Assembly (NCBI GenBank): GCA_934202005.1
Contig: CAKPXP010000001.1
Location: forward strand, 186,001 to 250,000
DNA: 64,000 nucleotides
Direction of reading: 5' to 3'
Source of the DNA: an uncultured Selenomonas sp.
Lineage (GTDB): Bacteria; Bacillota; Negativicutes; Selenomonadales; Selenomonadaceae
The notes under the pieces are model-generated. The model saw nothing but the letters and a program-made list of their open reading frames with translations. It was not told the DNA's origin and did no database searches. Shown here piece by piece: positions 8,122 to 16,857 of this stretch (position 1 is the first letter of the stretch; each line of letters begins with the position of its first letter). The position numbers and the translations under genes were made by a program.

Positions 8122-8669
8122 ATGTGAAAGAAGTGAAAGAAGGAATCCTGGAACGGCTCCATGCCCCTGTCCGTATGCCAGCCCTCTCAGATACTATGAT
8201 GGGGAAGCAGCGGCTGATTGTCCACGTCGCTTGTCTGCTTATTCTGACCTTTGTCTTATCGCTCTTATCGAGTCATCTGATTCTCTCGTATCATGAGAAG
8301 GCCGAGAAGGAACAGCAGATTGCCACGATGCAGTCTTTTCTCAAGAACTGGCAGGAAAAGAATGCAGAACTCAATGCCTCCTCGATGCGCCCGGTTGATC
8401 CCAAGCAGCTGGATCAGGTGCAGACAGACATCATTTTCAGCATCCAGGCATACAATCTCAACCTGGTCAGCATGAAGGATGAGCAGAAGAGCAAAGAACA
8501 GAATGGACGTGTCTATACGGCAGAGTTCTCCGGCACCTATGAGAATACGATGCGCTGCTTACAGAATTTCCATGCCAAAGATGCACTGATCGGCATCAAA
8601 TCGCTCAAGATGAGTGAGAAGAGCGGAGCTTTAAATACGAAGCTGACCTATAAGATCTATACGAAATGA
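8118..8669 (+). CDS. PilO-like pilus alignment protein
   Basis: A 183-residue single-pass protein: short cytoplasmic N-terminus, transmembrane helix at about residues 35-57, then a coiled coil and a small periplasmic domain (SAFSGTYENTMRCL-like region near residues 135-165). Size, topology and position between PilM/N and the PilP-like gene fit PilO. It overlaps the upstream stop by four bases. Sequence similarity is weak, as usual for PilO. Confidence 0.6.
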   Translation: MNVKEVKEGILERLHAPVRMPALSDTMMGKQRLIVHVACLLILTFVLSLLSSHLILSYHEKAEKEQQIATMQSFLKNWQEKNAELNASSMRPVDPKQLDQVQTDIIFSIQAYNLNLVSMKDEQKSKEQNGRVYTAEFSGTYENTMRCLQNFHAKDALIGIKSLKMSEKSGALNTKLTYKIYTK

Positions 8670-8679
8670 GGTGACAGCC

Positions 8680-9345
8680 GTGAAGATATTCAACCAAGAA
8701 ATTGCTTTTGAGATCGAGAACAAGAAACGGGCTGCCATCTGCTGCGGGGTTATCCTGTTGTGTTTTGGCTATACCGTTGTCAACTTCTTCTCCGAAAAAC
8801 CAAAACCGCATCCTGTCCCGCAGTCAAATCAGACCCAGCAAACGGCAGGGAAAGGGGCAGCTGCCTCTAGTTCTGATGAATCGGTATCCATCTCTGCACC
8901 GACGCTCGATGCGCTCCTGAAAGTCAATCCTTTCGTCGGCGTGCAGGAGATGAACGCCGGGACAGCGGGGGAGGGAGGCCGTTCTATGGTCGCTGGCAAC
9001 ATGCCGCTGCCTGCAATCCCACGCATGGCAGGCAGCAGCCCATCAAGCAGTCCCTCGTACTCTGCGCCGCGCAGCGTACCACTCCCGGCAATTCCTGGCC
9101 GTGGTAGCGTACCGATTCCGTCTAGTAATATACCGTCTTCTGCTCCGTCCTCTTCGGCACCTGCTCCGCAAGGCAGTTCGGCCAGCGTACAAGGTGTCCT
9201 GACTGGCGATGATGGAGAGAACATGGCAATCATGAGCGATGGCCGCGTCGTGCAGGAAGGCGATACTTATCAGGATGGCCGCATCGCCTACATTGGCGGC
9301 GATGGGATTACCTTTGAAGACGGTCACAGCATCAGCTATAAGTGA
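8680..9345 (+). CDS. PilP-like secretin-linking protein
   Basis: A 221-residue protein with an N-terminal membrane anchor (about residues 17-38) and a long Ser/Pro-rich linker. A C-terminal beta-rich domain (GVLTGDDGENMAIMSDG, then GDTYQDGRIAYIGGDGITF) resembles the PilP/GspC homology region that docks on the secretin. LDALLKVNPFVG is a typical short docking helix. GAGGTGA at 8669-8675 favours the GTG at 8680 over the one at 8671. Confidence 0.65.
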   Translation: MKIFNQEIAFEIENKKRAAICCGVILLCFGYTVVNFFSEKPKPHPVPQSNQTQQTAGKGAAASSSDESVSISAPTLDALLKVNPFVGVQEMNAGTAGEGGRSMVAGNMPLPAIPRMAGSSPSSSPSYSAPRSVPLPAIPGRGSVPIPSSNIPSSAPSSSAPAPQGSSASVQGVLTGDDGENMAIMSDGRVVQEGDTYQDGRIAYIGGDGITFEDGHSISYK

Positions 9346-9357
9346 GGAGTGAATGAT

Positions 9358-10950
9358 TTGAAGAAAAAGGATTTGCGCCAGAATATTTTTCTGGGATTGA
9401 TGGGGGCTTCCATCCTGGGAGGAAGTTTTCTGTTTTCCCCTGCCGTATCCTATGCAGCATCGGCACAGGATAGCCAGGCAGTCGTCGCGCAGATGGCGGG
9501 GACGACACAGGATGACCCCAACGCGTTTACGGCACGCATCCAGCGTATCTTGGATGATTATCACCAGGACATCCGGGCGCGGCAGCAGGCACGTCAAAAA
9601 CTGTTCGAGCATCACAGTCAGGCAGCGGAGGCTGCATCAGCGGCAACAGCTCTTGACACGGATTCGTCCGTTGCATTAGCTCCTGAGCAGACGCCAGCTT
9701 CTGTGACACCATCCGCAAGCTCCAGTCTGCCACCAATTCCGCGAGCAAATACGGCGCGTCTTGCTTCCGATGGACGCTACAATTTCGACTGGCAGGGAAC
9801 ACCGATTGCCCAGAGCATTTATGCGGTAGCCAAACGCGCACATAAGGATGTTGTCGTCAACGGCAACCTGGATGGCAACGTCTACATGTCTCTTCACAAT
9901 GTCACGTGCGAGCAGGCAATGCAGCGCCTGTCTGCTGCGTTCAATTTCAACTGGATGACCGATGATAATGCTATCATTGTCAGTACCTCCCAGCTCATGA
10001 TGCAGTCAAAAGTATTTCCTGTCCATCATGCCTTTGATCTGGAAAAACTCAGCAAAGAGCTGCAAGCTTTGGGGATTGCTGAAACCAACATCTATGCAAA
10101 TTCCGAGCAGCGGACGGTATCCGTGACTGGTACACCGTACCAGCTGAAACAGGTCGAGCAGCGTCTCTCCAGCGTAGATCGTCCCATCAGCCAGTGCCTG
10201 GTGGTTGCCCAGCTCATCGAATTGCAGCATGGCCGAGACAACAATCTGGGATTCCAGTATTCTCTGCCGACATACAGCCATTCAGCTGAAACAAATTCCT
10301 CCGGCGACTCGTCCTCTTCTTCCCTGAAGGGGCCGTGGTTGGATAAGCTGACCTTCTCCGGATCGGTCACAGCCAACCGCGAACTCTCCAAAGGAAAAGT
10401 TGTCGCTCGTCCAATGGTTATGATGCTCAATGGACAGGAAGGCATGGTCAACTTTGGCGAGCAGGTGCCGGTCATGAGCACGACCTCCACGTCATCCTCT
10501 ACGGAAATCAGCGTGGACTACAAAGATGTCGGCACGAAGCTGACGATTACACCGTCCATCAATGAAGAAGATGGTGAAATCACGCTCAAGATCAATACGG
10601 AAGTTTCCAACATCACGAAATACATCACGCAGGGACAGACCTCTGCACCGCAAATCTCGACGCGCCAGGCTACGACTTCGGCTCATTTGCGCAGCGGCCA
10701 GAGCTTTGTGATCGGCGGTTTGATGTCGGCAAAAGACCTCGATAATCTGTCCGGCATTCCCGGCCTGATGGATCTGCCAATCCTGGGCGAACTCTTCAAG
10801 TATCATTCGCATTCCAAGAGCTATGCCGAAGTTTATATCATGATCACTCCTTACATCGTTACCGATGACATTAATCCGAAAGAACTGCTGCGTAAAGTAG
10901 ATACATCTTTCGAGGAAGAGGGGGAAAACGATGGCCGCCAACACAAGTGA
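9358..10950 (+). CDS. outer-membrane secretin (PilQ/GspD family)
   Basis: About 530 residues with a signal peptide, a disordered region, an N-domain (about 140-240: YNFDWQGTPIAQSIYAVAKR, cut here to its core) and a C-terminal secretin domain. The secretin signature is visible near residues 445-490 (GQSFVIGGLMS ... IPGLMDLPILGELF). Secretins form the outer-membrane ring through which the pilus exits, so the host should be diderm. GAGGAG at 9343-9348 supports TTG 9358; GTG 9349 is the alternative. It overlaps the next gene by 20 bp. Confidence 0.85.
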   Translation: MKKKDLRQNIFLGLMGASILGGSFLFSPAVSYAASAQDSQAVVAQMAGTTQDDPNAFTARIQRILDDYHQDIRARQQARQKLFEHHSQAAEAASAATALDTDSSVALAPEQTPASVTPSASSSLPPIPRANTARLASDGRYNFDWQGTPIAQSIYAVAKRAHKDVVVNGNLDGNVYMSLHNVTCEQAMQRLSAAFNFNWMTDDNAIIVSTSQLMMQSKVFPVHHAFDLEKLSKELQALGIAETNIYANSEQRTVSVTGTPYQLKQVEQRLSSVDRPISQCLVVAQLIELQHGRDNNLGFQYSLPTYSHSAETNSSGDSSSSSLKGPWLDKLTFSGSVTANRELSKGKVVARPMVMMLNGQEGMVNFGEQVPVMSTTSTSSSTEISVDYKDVGTKLTITPSINEEDGEITLKINTEVSNITKYITQGQTSAPQISTRQATTSAHLRSGQSFVIGGLMSAKDLDNLSGIPGLMDLPILGELFKYHSHSKSYAEVYIMITPYIVTDDINPKELLRKVDTSFEEEGENDGRQHK

Positions 10951-12532
10951 TTCGTACCGTAATTATTTTCTGAACCGCATGAAGGCGTATGGCCTGTATT
11001 GCAGTGAAGAGATGTCCAATATGGACATTCAGCCGGAAGTCTTGGAAAAAATCACTCCAGACCAGGCGGCCCGCTATCACATCCTGCCCATCCGGGTGGT
11101 GGATGATCGTCTCATCCTTGTGACCGATACCGATCAGACCTTCAAGCAGCGTGCCGTGCTGGAGCAAGAGCTGAACCAGAAGATCAAGCTCTTGCTCTGC
11201 GAAGAAGAGAATCTTCGCATGGGCCTCTTGAAGTTCTACGATGTGACGAACTATCGGCAGGATGGCTCCTCTCAGAAGCGGGATGTGGATGTTGATATGA
11301 CGCCGCTCAAGGGGGCTATCAATGAGATGCTGCAAGATGCGGCTCGTCAGAAAGCTTCGGATATCCATATGCTGCCAGCTCTCAATGGCTTCAAGGTCAG
11401 TTTCCGCATTGCAGGTCATATGGTGGATGTCACACATGATCATTTCTTTCCGGCCAGTCAGGTAGAGAATGTCACAAATCTCATCAAGCTGATGGATGAT
11501 TCCCGCAACGTCGATGTCATGCGCACGAATATGCCGAATGAAGGATCCTTCTACCTGCATCGCGGCAGTCAGGATATCTTCATCCGCCTGGAGACGTTGC
11601 CGGTTGGTTTCGATGGACAGGAAAAAATCAATCTGCGCCTCCTGCCGCAGACAGGGCGAACGCAGAGTACCAAGAAAACCCTAGATTCCATCGGTTACAT
11701 CCCGGAAGACCTGGAGGCCATCAAATCCGTCCTCTACCGGAATGCTACAGGCATGTTCCTTAATTCCGGGCCGACCGGCGCAGGCAAGACGACCAGTCTT
11801 CATGCCGAGATTCATTACGTCCTGGACAGCGTGCAGGAGCCATTGAATGTCATCGAGATTGCTGAACCAATCGAGATCTATGAAGATGATTTTACCCAGG
11901 TACAGGTGCGCAAGGCAGCCAATGAAGCCTTGAACCTGACTGCCGAGAAGATTCTGGTGGCATCGCTGCGTTCCGATCCGGACATTATCCTGTACAACGA
12001 AATCCGCAATTCTACCGATGCTACGGTAGCCATGCAGGCGTCCAATACAGGCCACCGTGTCTTCTCTACCGTCCATGCCGCAGATTGTACGCGTACCATC
12101 TCGCGCCTGCTAGACTTTGATATATCCAAAACCACACTCTTGTCGGAGCTGAAACTGATCATCTCCCAGCGTCTTGTGGCAACCCTTTGTCCGTACTGCT
12201 CGAAACCGCATATCCTGACAGAGAAAGAGCACAGGCTCTTGACATCAGAGGAAATCAAGCGGGTAGAAGGACGGCTGCGGGAAAAGGGTTCTGTTGCGGA
12301 CATCCAGGCGTGTCCGCATTGCAACCATGGCTACAGTGGCCGCACGGCCATTGCAGAATATGTCATCTTCAATACCGAGATCCGTGATGCTCTGTTGCAT
12401 CAGAGGAGCTTCGGAGAGATACAGGAGGTGCTTAGAAAAAACAACTTTCGGTCGATGTGGGAAAAAGGCATTGATATGGCCATGCAGGGAAAGATTGAAC
12501 TGGATGAGCTGATCCATGTCGTTGGTAAATGA
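10931..12532 (+). CDS. pilB: PilB/GspE-type pilus extension ATPase
   Basis: A 533-residue cytoplasmic ATPase. It has an N-terminal MshEN-like domain, a linker, then the ATPase core: Walker A GPTGAGKTTS near residue 279, an Asp-box and Walker B region RSDPDIILYNEIR, and a His-box GHRVFSTVHA. A zinc-binding CPYC ... CPHC pair lies near residues 419 and 460. All are typical of extension motors. It drives pilin polymerisation with the PilC platform protein encoded next. Catalytic motifs are intact. Confidence 0.88.
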   Translation: MAANTSDSYRNYFLNRMKAYGLYCSEEMSNMDIQPEVLEKITPDQAARYHILPIRVVDDRLILVTDTDQTFKQRAVLEQELNQKIKLLLCEEENLRMGLLKFYDVTNYRQDGSSQKRDVDVDMTPLKGAINEMLQDAARQKASDIHMLPALNGFKVSFRIAGHMVDVTHDHFFPASQVENVTNLIKLMDDSRNVDVMRTNMPNEGSFYLHRGSQDIFIRLETLPVGFDGQEKINLRLLPQTGRTQSTKKTLDSIGYIPEDLEAIKSVLYRNATGMFLNSGPTGAGKTTSLHAEIHYVLDSVQEPLNVIEIAEPIEIYEDDFTQVQVRKAANEALNLTAEKILVASLRSDPDIILYNEIRNSTDATVAMQASNTGHRVFSTVHAADCTRTISRLLDFDISKTTLLSELKLIISQRLVATLCPYCSKPHILTEKEHRLLTSEEIKRVEGRLREKGSVADIQACPHCNHGYSGRTAIAEYVIFNTEIRDALLHQRSFGEIQEVLRKNNFRSMWEKGIDMAMQGKIELDELIHVVGK

Positions 12533-12550
12533 TGGAGAGGAGGTGAATCT

Positions 12551-13624
12551 ATGATTGCGAAAAAGGATCTCAATGACCTGTACCAGATTTTCATGCTCGT
12601 GCAGCAGTACAATCTGTCTGGCCTTCCCATCACAGAGGCCCTGAATCTCTATGAAAGCAGGACGCCGCGTCCATCTGTCAAGAAGATGCTGAATGGTATC
12701 CGGCATGACATGGAAACCGGCGTCAAGATGCCGGATGCCTTTGCGAAGTATCCAAAGTTCTTTCCGGAATACATCGTTGAGATGATGCGCGTCAATGAAG
12801 GCACGGGTCAGGCAAAAGATATCTATGCAGATATCGTCAAGACCCTGGAACAGGCCATTGATTTGCGCCGGAATCTCAGTTCACAGATGGGAACCATGAT
12901 CTTCCTGGGCATTGTCCTGGCTATCACGATTGGTGTAGTCATCTTCCTGGTACTGCCGAGTATGGGCCGACTGATGTCCGACTTGCAGCTGGATATGCCG
13001 TTCTACACGAAGCTGCTGATTGGCGTAGGAAGCTTTGCACAGAGTTACTGGTGGGCAATCCTTGGCTTCGTAGCATTCTGCGTATTTGGTATACGATTCC
13101 TGGCGAAGAAATCGCCGGAACGCACGGCGATGCTGATCATGCAGATGCCGCTGTATGGCCCGATTGTCTACAATACCGTCCAATACCGCTTTGCGCTGGT
13201 CTTCGGATTATGCAAGAGTGCTGGCTTGGATGTCATCAAGACCTTGCAGTACACGCAGAAGAGCGTGGACAACATCTTGATGGAACATTTGATAGGCAAA
13301 GCACTGAAAGACCTGGGCCGGTACGGCAGCAGCTTCGTTATGGCACTCCAGAAGCACAACAAGCAGAAGGTCTTGGATGAATCCTTCTACGTCTTCCTGC
13401 AAGCGGGTGAGAAAGGCGATATGGCTGCCATGATGCAGTTGCGTGCAGACTTTTACAAGAAGCAGCTGATTGTTGCTTCGCAGCAATTCAGCCAGGATCT
13501 CCAGAACCTGATCTTGACGCCGACCTTCATCCTGCTGGGCCTGATTGTCGTATCGGTCTTGTGGCCAATCTTCAGCATGATGTCGAAAATCTCGACCGGA
13601 GGAATGGGAGGCATGGGAATGTGA
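12551..13624 (+). CDS. pilC: PilC/GspF inner-membrane platform protein
   Basis: A 357-residue protein with two GspF-type helical domains and three hydrophobic segments (about residues 112-140, 158-178 and 322-345). EYIVEMMRVNEGTGQ in the first domain and a related VFLQAGEKGDM in the second are the conserved family motifs. Strong GGAGAGGAGG site upstream. It forms the platform on which pilins are assembled by PilB. The stop overlaps the following GTG start. Confidence 0.85.
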   Translation: MIAKKDLNDLYQIFMLVQQYNLSGLPITEALNLYESRTPRPSVKKMLNGIRHDMETGVKMPDAFAKYPKFFPEYIVEMMRVNEGTGQAKDIYADIVKTLEQAIDLRRNLSSQMGTMIFLGIVLAITIGVVIFLVLPSMGRLMSDLQLDMPFYTKLLIGVGSFAQSYWWAILGFVAFCVFGIRFLAKKSPERTAMLIMQMPLYGPIVYNTVQYRFALVFGLCKSAGLDVIKTLQYTQKSVDNILMEHLIGKALKDLGRYGSSFVMALQKHNKQKVLDESFYVFLQAGEKGDMAAMMQLRADFYKKQLIVASQQFSQDLQNLILTPTFILLGLIVVSVLWPIFSMMSKISTGGMGGMGM

Positions 13625-14034
13625 GCAAGAGATCCTATAAATTGCAGGGCCTCATCGTATGGCAGATGGTTCTGGGCGTACTCATGCTGGTCATCCTGAT
13701 GGCTGCGTGTATCGTCAATGCCCCGTCTTTCCTGACCTTGGGGCGTCACGACAAAGCATTGAACGATACCGCGTCGCTGTGCGGCCTCATCAGCCAATAC
13801 GAGATGGAAGTGGGCAGCTATCCATCCAGCCTGTCTGACCTGACGGGGAAGAAAGGGCAGTATGGGCCATGGATCAAGGAACTTCCCAAAGATCCGTACA
13901 AGAAAAACAGCAATTATCAATACCAGTCTCAAAAAGATGGTTTCGTTGTATTCAGCGTAGGAGAGGATGGATCAAGTTCCTCCAGCGTCAGCAGCGGCAT
14001 CAAAGGAGACGATATTGGATATGTCAGTCACTGA
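13621..14034 (+). CDS. minor pilin-like protein
   Basis: A 137-residue protein with a short basic leader ending KLQG, followed by a hydrophobic helix (LIVWQMVLGVLMLVILMAA, about residues 11-30). A small C-terminal domain contains ELPKDPYKKNSNYQY, like pseudopilins. The cut site is expected after the Gly. The usual Glu at mature position 5 is absent (Gln is close by), so it belongs to a divergent class. GTG start overlaps the pilC stop. Confidence 0.65.
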   Translation: MSKRSYKLQGLIVWQMVLGVLMLVILMAACIVNAPSFLTLGRHDKALNDTASLCGLISQYEMEVGSYPSSLSDLTGKKGQYGPWIKELPKDPYKKNSNYQYQSQKDGFVVFSVGEDGSSSSSVSSGIKGDDIGYVSH

Positions 14035-14062
14035 TCTATTGAAATGAAAGGATGTAAAGAAA

Positions 14063-14515
14063 ATGGAAATGACTGCAAGAAACAAATTCAAACTGGCCGG
14101 ACTCATCAACATCTCGGATGCGTTCCTCGGTGTCCTGATGGTCGTCATCATCATCGCAGCGGCCTTCCTCAACTCAGATACGCTGATCAACTATGCGCGT
14201 TGGGGTTCTGAATGGATGGAGCTTCAATCCATGAAGACGGCTGCTTCTTCCTACACGGGCCTGCGCTATGACGGTGCTACGCCGACCTCTGCCGATGACC
14301 TCATCAACGGTGTTGCCGCTGCGGATTCTATCGATGGTGCTGAACACAATGACCTCATGAGTCCGAAATCTGGCCGCTGGGTCAATGGTACGTACAATGA
14401 TGCGTGGGGGCAGCCGTTCTCCTTCACGACGGACGCGGATGGGGATCGCTGCATCATCTCCGGTGGTATCGACATGCAGATTGGCACGACGGATGACCTC
14501 AAGGTATACTATTGA
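14063..14515 (+). CDS. major pilin-like protein
   Basis: A 150-residue protein with leader ending KLAG and the helix LINISDAFLGVLMVVIIIAA (about residues 14-33). A globular domain follows (SSYTGLRYDGATPTSADDL; WGQPFSFTTDADGDRC). The K-L-x-G/L-I junction is shared with the preceding gene, so both probably use the prepilin peptidase at 18742. It is followed directly by a terminator-like hairpin, as expected for an abundantly expressed major subunit. Confidence 0.7.
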   Translation: MEMTARNKFKLAGLINISDAFLGVLMVVIIIAAAFLNSDTLINYARWGSEWMELQSMKTAASSYTGLRYDGATPTSADDLINGVAAADSIDGAEHNDLMSPKSGRWVNGTYNDAWGQPFSFTTDADGDRCIISGGIDMQIGTTDDLKVYY

Positions 14516-14558
14516 TTTTTTGAAGCTGTAGATTTGTTTGCTGAATCAACAGAGAAGG

Positions 14559-14583
14559 AAAGGGGCTGTCATGGCCCCTTTTT
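14559..14583 (+). terminator. terminator after major pilin gene
   Basis: Stem AAGGGGC (14560-14566) with GCCCCTT (14574-14580) followed by a run of T. Probably partial, giving more pilin than PilV transcript. Confidence 0.7.
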
Positions 14584-14604
14584 CCTTAGAGGTGGAGGAA
14601 GAAC

Positions 14605-15375
14605 ATGAACAACAAACGGAATAACCGGTATAAGAGCAGAGGCTCCATCCTGGTCATCACAGCATTGGCGGCCATTGTCTGGATCTTCATTGCGCAGAGC
14701 CTGTTCATCGTGGGGGCTGGCGGATTCGGCATGATAAAATCGAGCCGTGTTGCCTTACAGGCGCAACAGTACGCAGAAATTGAGGTAGACCGACTCAAGA
14801 ATGTCGCTTACGAGAACCTGGACAGTAACGGCGCACATTCGCGTCAGGCAATTGCCAATATCCAGGAATCCGGATGGGAAGATGAAGTTAGCATTGGCTC
14901 CGAACATGCCATTAGTGGAAGCGACGACGCGAAGCAGAGAATTGCTACAATCAATGTCTATAAATCGGGCGATACACTCCCCAGATTCACATTAGAAGTA
15001 CCATTATCCTCGCAGAGTAGCAGTACTGGGGGTGGCAAAATGCCAGATTATTCAAAGGCTATAGACATAAAAGGAAAATGTCCTTTTACAGCCCCTTCAG
15101 ATGGATATGTTCTTTTTGCTGGATCTTTCGATTGGGCTGCTGGTGTAAATGGAACCGGTGTAGTTGTTAATGATAAATATATCGTTGCTGCTGCTGGACA
15201 TGGAGGAAGTAATGGAACTGGCCGTGGAGCAAGTTTATCTGCGGTAAGCAAAGGTGATATTATAAATACATTTCTTACTGGATACAGTTTATCTATATCA
15301 TCTTTAGGTAGTTTTACGAGTGGGCTTCTGCAACTTTATTTTATTCCAGCTAAAAAAAACAACCTCGCAGAGTAG
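14605..15375 (+). CDS. pilV: PilV-like pilus tip protein, current shufflon arrangement (constant region + cassette 1)
   Basis: A 256-residue product. The constant N-terminal part (codons 1-135, to 15009) has a prepilin leader ending in YKSRG and a hydrophobic helix (SILVITALAAIVWIFIAQ). A pilin-like stalk follows, leading to VPLSSQSS. The first recombination core sits at this junction, and everything after it is exchangeable. The cassette now fused (15010-15375) is Gly/Ser-rich and beta-like (YVLFAGSFDWAAGVNGTG). It ends LAE-stop, using the next repeat read in another frame as its terminator. By analogy with R64 PilV, it sits at the pilus tip and selects recipient surfaces. Strong GGTGGAGGAAG site before the ATG. 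Confidence 0.85.
   Translation: MNNKRNNRYKSRGSILVITALAAIVWIFIAQSLFIVGAGGFGMIKSSRVALQAQQYAEIEVDRLKNVAYENLDSNGAHSRQAIANIQESGWEDEVSIGSEHAISGSDDAKQRIATINVYKSGDTLPRFTLEVPLSSQSSSTGGGKMPDYSKAIDIKGKCPFTAPSDGYVLFAGSFDWAAGVNGTGVVVNDKYIVAAAGHGGSNGTGRGASLSAVSKGDIINTFLTGYSLSISSLGSFTSGLLQLYFIPAKKNNLAE
15009..15022 (+). repeat. shufflon recombination core S1
   Basis: CTCGCAGAGTAGCA at the end of the pilV constant region, read in frame as SQSS. Followed by GT, as in S3 and S4. Confidence 0.88.
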
Positions 15376-15377
15376 CA
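15364..15377 (+). repeat. shufflon recombination core S2
   Basis: Identical 14-bp core in the same orientation as S1. Its second frame (LAE-stop) ends cassette 1; its first frame opens cassette 2. Confidence 0.88.
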
Positions 15378-15649
15378 ATCAAGGTGATAGCGTATTCTCT
15401 GATACGGAGGGATACTACAGATTCCCGAACGGGCTTATCATACAATGGGGAACTGTAAAATATCGAGGCGGATATGATCAACATTCATATCCAATCCCGT
15501 TCCCACATAAAGCTGTATCTATTACTGGAGCGTTGTCGAACGGCGGGAGCAGGGGGGCAAACTGGTCTGTCGGCTTAGTTAACAATGAAAAATATTATGT
15601 TTTCACCGATGAATCCAATCAATTATCTTGGATTGCAATCGGATATTAA
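15365..15649 (+). CDS. silent pilV cassette 2 (tail-fibre-like C-terminus)
   Basis: A 94-codon partial frame without its own start, in register with the pilV constant region when placed at S1. It reads NGLIIQWGTVKYRGG, then YPIPFPHKAVSITGAL, and ends SWIAIGY. This matches the general pattern of phage tail-fibre C-terminal domains (Q-W-G motif, then F-P and a closing hydrophobic G-Y). Not translated in the present order, since no ribosome site lies before it. Confidence 0.78.
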   Translation, partial: SQSSNQGDSVFSDTEGYYRFPNGLIIQWGTVKYRGGYDQHSYPIPFPHKAVSITGALSNGGSRGANWSVGLVNNEKYYVFTDESNQLSWIAIGY

Positions 15650-15650
15650 A

Positions 15651-15664
15651 CTCGCAGAGTAGCA
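15651..15664 (+). repeat. shufflon recombination core S3
   Basis: Identical 14-bp core, same orientation, directly after the cassette 2 stop. Confidence 0.88.
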
Positions 15665-16062
15665 GTCTTGACCTACCTATCGGTACTATCCTCCCTTATG
15701 TCGGTAATCTGGCTAACATACCATCAGGTTGGCACCTCTGCGATGGATCCAACGGAACACCAAATCTATCCGGTAGATTCCTGGAAGGCGTTACGTCTGG
15801 AGTTAAGCAATGGCGTGATGCAGGGCTACCAAATATCACAGGAAGTTTTTCTGGTCATGTTATGGGATGGCGGAATAGTACAACGACAACTGGAGCATTT
15901 TACAGTTACGCGGTAGGAAACCGTGCCGGAGAGGGAAATAATGATGGAGGGGCAGTGCCTTGTTTTGTCTTTGATGCTTCCCGTTCCAATTCTATTTATG
16001 GACGTTCAAGCACAGTACAGCCGAAGTCTTATACGGTCTACTACATCATGCGGATACGATAA
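15652..16062 (+). CDS. silent pilV cassette 3 (phage tail-collar-like)
   Basis: A 136-codon partial frame in register with the constant region. It begins LDLPIGTILPYVGNLANIPSG, shown here only in part, then GWHLCDGSNGTPNLSGRF, the signature of phage tail-collar domains. It ends with VYYIMRIR, also typical. The collar domain occurs at receptor-contacting fibres of phages, so this would give the pilus tip a different binding end. Homologous to cassette 4 but strongly diverged in the middle. Confidence 0.82.
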   Translation, partial: SQSSSLDLPIGTILPYVGNLANIPSGWHLCDGSNGTPNLSGRFLEGVTSGVKQWRDAGLPNITGSFSGHVMGWRNSTTTTGAFYSYAVGNRAGEGNNDGGAVPCFVFDASRSNSIYGRSSTVQPKSYTVYYIMRIR

Positions 16063-16064
16063 GT

Positions 16065-16078
16065 CTCGCAGAGTAGCA
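16065..16078 (+). repeat. shufflon recombination core S4
   Basis: Identical 14-bp core, same orientation, directly after the cassette 3 stop. Confidence 0.88.
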
Positions 16079-16449
16079 GTCTCGACCTTCCTGTCGGCAC
16101 CATCCTGCCTTATACTGGCAAATTAAGTGACATTCCATCCGGTTGGTACCTGTGTGATGGTAGTAATGGTACGCCAGACCTTCGTGATCGTTTCTTGACA
16201 GGTGTAGGAAGCTCATACAGCTTAGGTGACACTGGTGGTGAAAATTTTCATAGGCTTACCATTACTGAAATGCCAAGTCATACGCATGGAGTTCCGATTG
16301 GTAATGATTATAATGGATATGGTGGGCCGCCAGATTCTGGAAGAAACGGTGTCAGCGGATATCTGAACAGTCTATCTTCTGGTGGTGATATGCCACATGA
16401 AAATCGTCCTCCCTATTATGCCATCTACTACATCATGCGAGTAAAATAA
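16066..16449 (+). CDS. silent pilV cassette 4 (phage tail-collar-like)
   Basis: A 127-codon partial frame in register with the constant region. LDLPVGTILPYTGKLSDIPS and GWYLCDGSNGTPDLRDRF mark a tail-collar domain; ITEMPSHTHGVPIG and YYAIYYIMRVK complete the family pattern. It shares its first 40 residues with cassette 3 and then differs, as expected for cassettes that arose by duplication and diversified. Confidence 0.84.
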   Translation, partial: SQSSSLDLPVGTILPYTGKLSDIPSGWYLCDGSNGTPDLRDRFLTGVGSSYSLGDTGGENFHRLTITEMPSHTHGVPIGNDYNGYGGPPDSGRNGVSGYLNSLSSGGDMPHENRPPYYAIYYIMRVK

Positions 16450-16451
16450 GC

Positions 16452-16465
16452 CTCGCAGAGTAGCA
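16452..16465 (+). repeat. shufflon recombination core S5
   Basis: Identical 14-bp core, same orientation, after the cassette 4 stop. Confidence 0.88.
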
Positions 16466-16803
16466 GCAGTGGCGAATCTATTATTTTCCCTGATGGTTCG
16501 AGCTGGATGCAGGTTGGCGAATTGATTGTTATGCGAGGTGATGCTGATGGCATTTTAGAACCAATGATTACCTTTCATGACTCACATAAGGGGAATAGTT
16601 CAGTTCAGAGAAATTTGTGGAAACACACTTTTCCAAAACCTTTCCCACATAAATGTCTACAAGTGTTCTGGTGGACAAATGATGGATCTGGCAATGATGA
16701 TGACTCAGATACGTATCATTTCGTTGATAGCAGTTCCGCTTTAGCGGCTGATGGTTTTGGTACGGAGCATAAGCACGTAAAATACGTCGCATTTGGATAT
16801 TGA
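16453..16803 (+). CDS. silent pilV cassette 5
   Basis: A 116-codon partial frame in register with the constant region: FPDGSSWMQVGELIVMRG, then KHTFPKPFPHKCLQVFWW, ending KYVAFGY. The plan (a short opening strand, F-P-x-P-F-P-H-K, a closing GY) matches cassette 2, so both are probably tail-fibre-like ends. The stop is followed by the central hairpin terminator. Confidence 0.78.
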   Translation, partial: SQSSSSGESIIFPDGSSWMQVGELIVMRGDADGILEPMITFHDSHKGNSSVQRNLWKHTFPKPFPHKCLQVFWWTNDGSGNDDDSDTYHFVDSSSALAADGFGTEHKHVKYVAFGY

Positions 16804-16810
16804 AATAGCA

Positions 16811-16857
16811 AGAAGCTGTATATGAAATGAATGTCAGTATCATATACAGCTTCTTTT
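16811..16857. terminator. hairpin at the meeting point of cassettes 5 and 6
   Basis: A 15-bp perfect stem (AGAAGCTGTATATGA, 16811-16825, with its complement at 16840-16854), followed by TTTTT on the + strand. It separates convergent cassette 5 and cassette 6 frames and would stop transcription whichever is fused to pilV. Confidence 0.8.

Noticed and set aside
11011..11029. GATGTCCAATATGGACATT in pilB
   Set aside because: Differs from the palindrome at the centre and the last base and encodes MSNMDI; a chance match is plausible.
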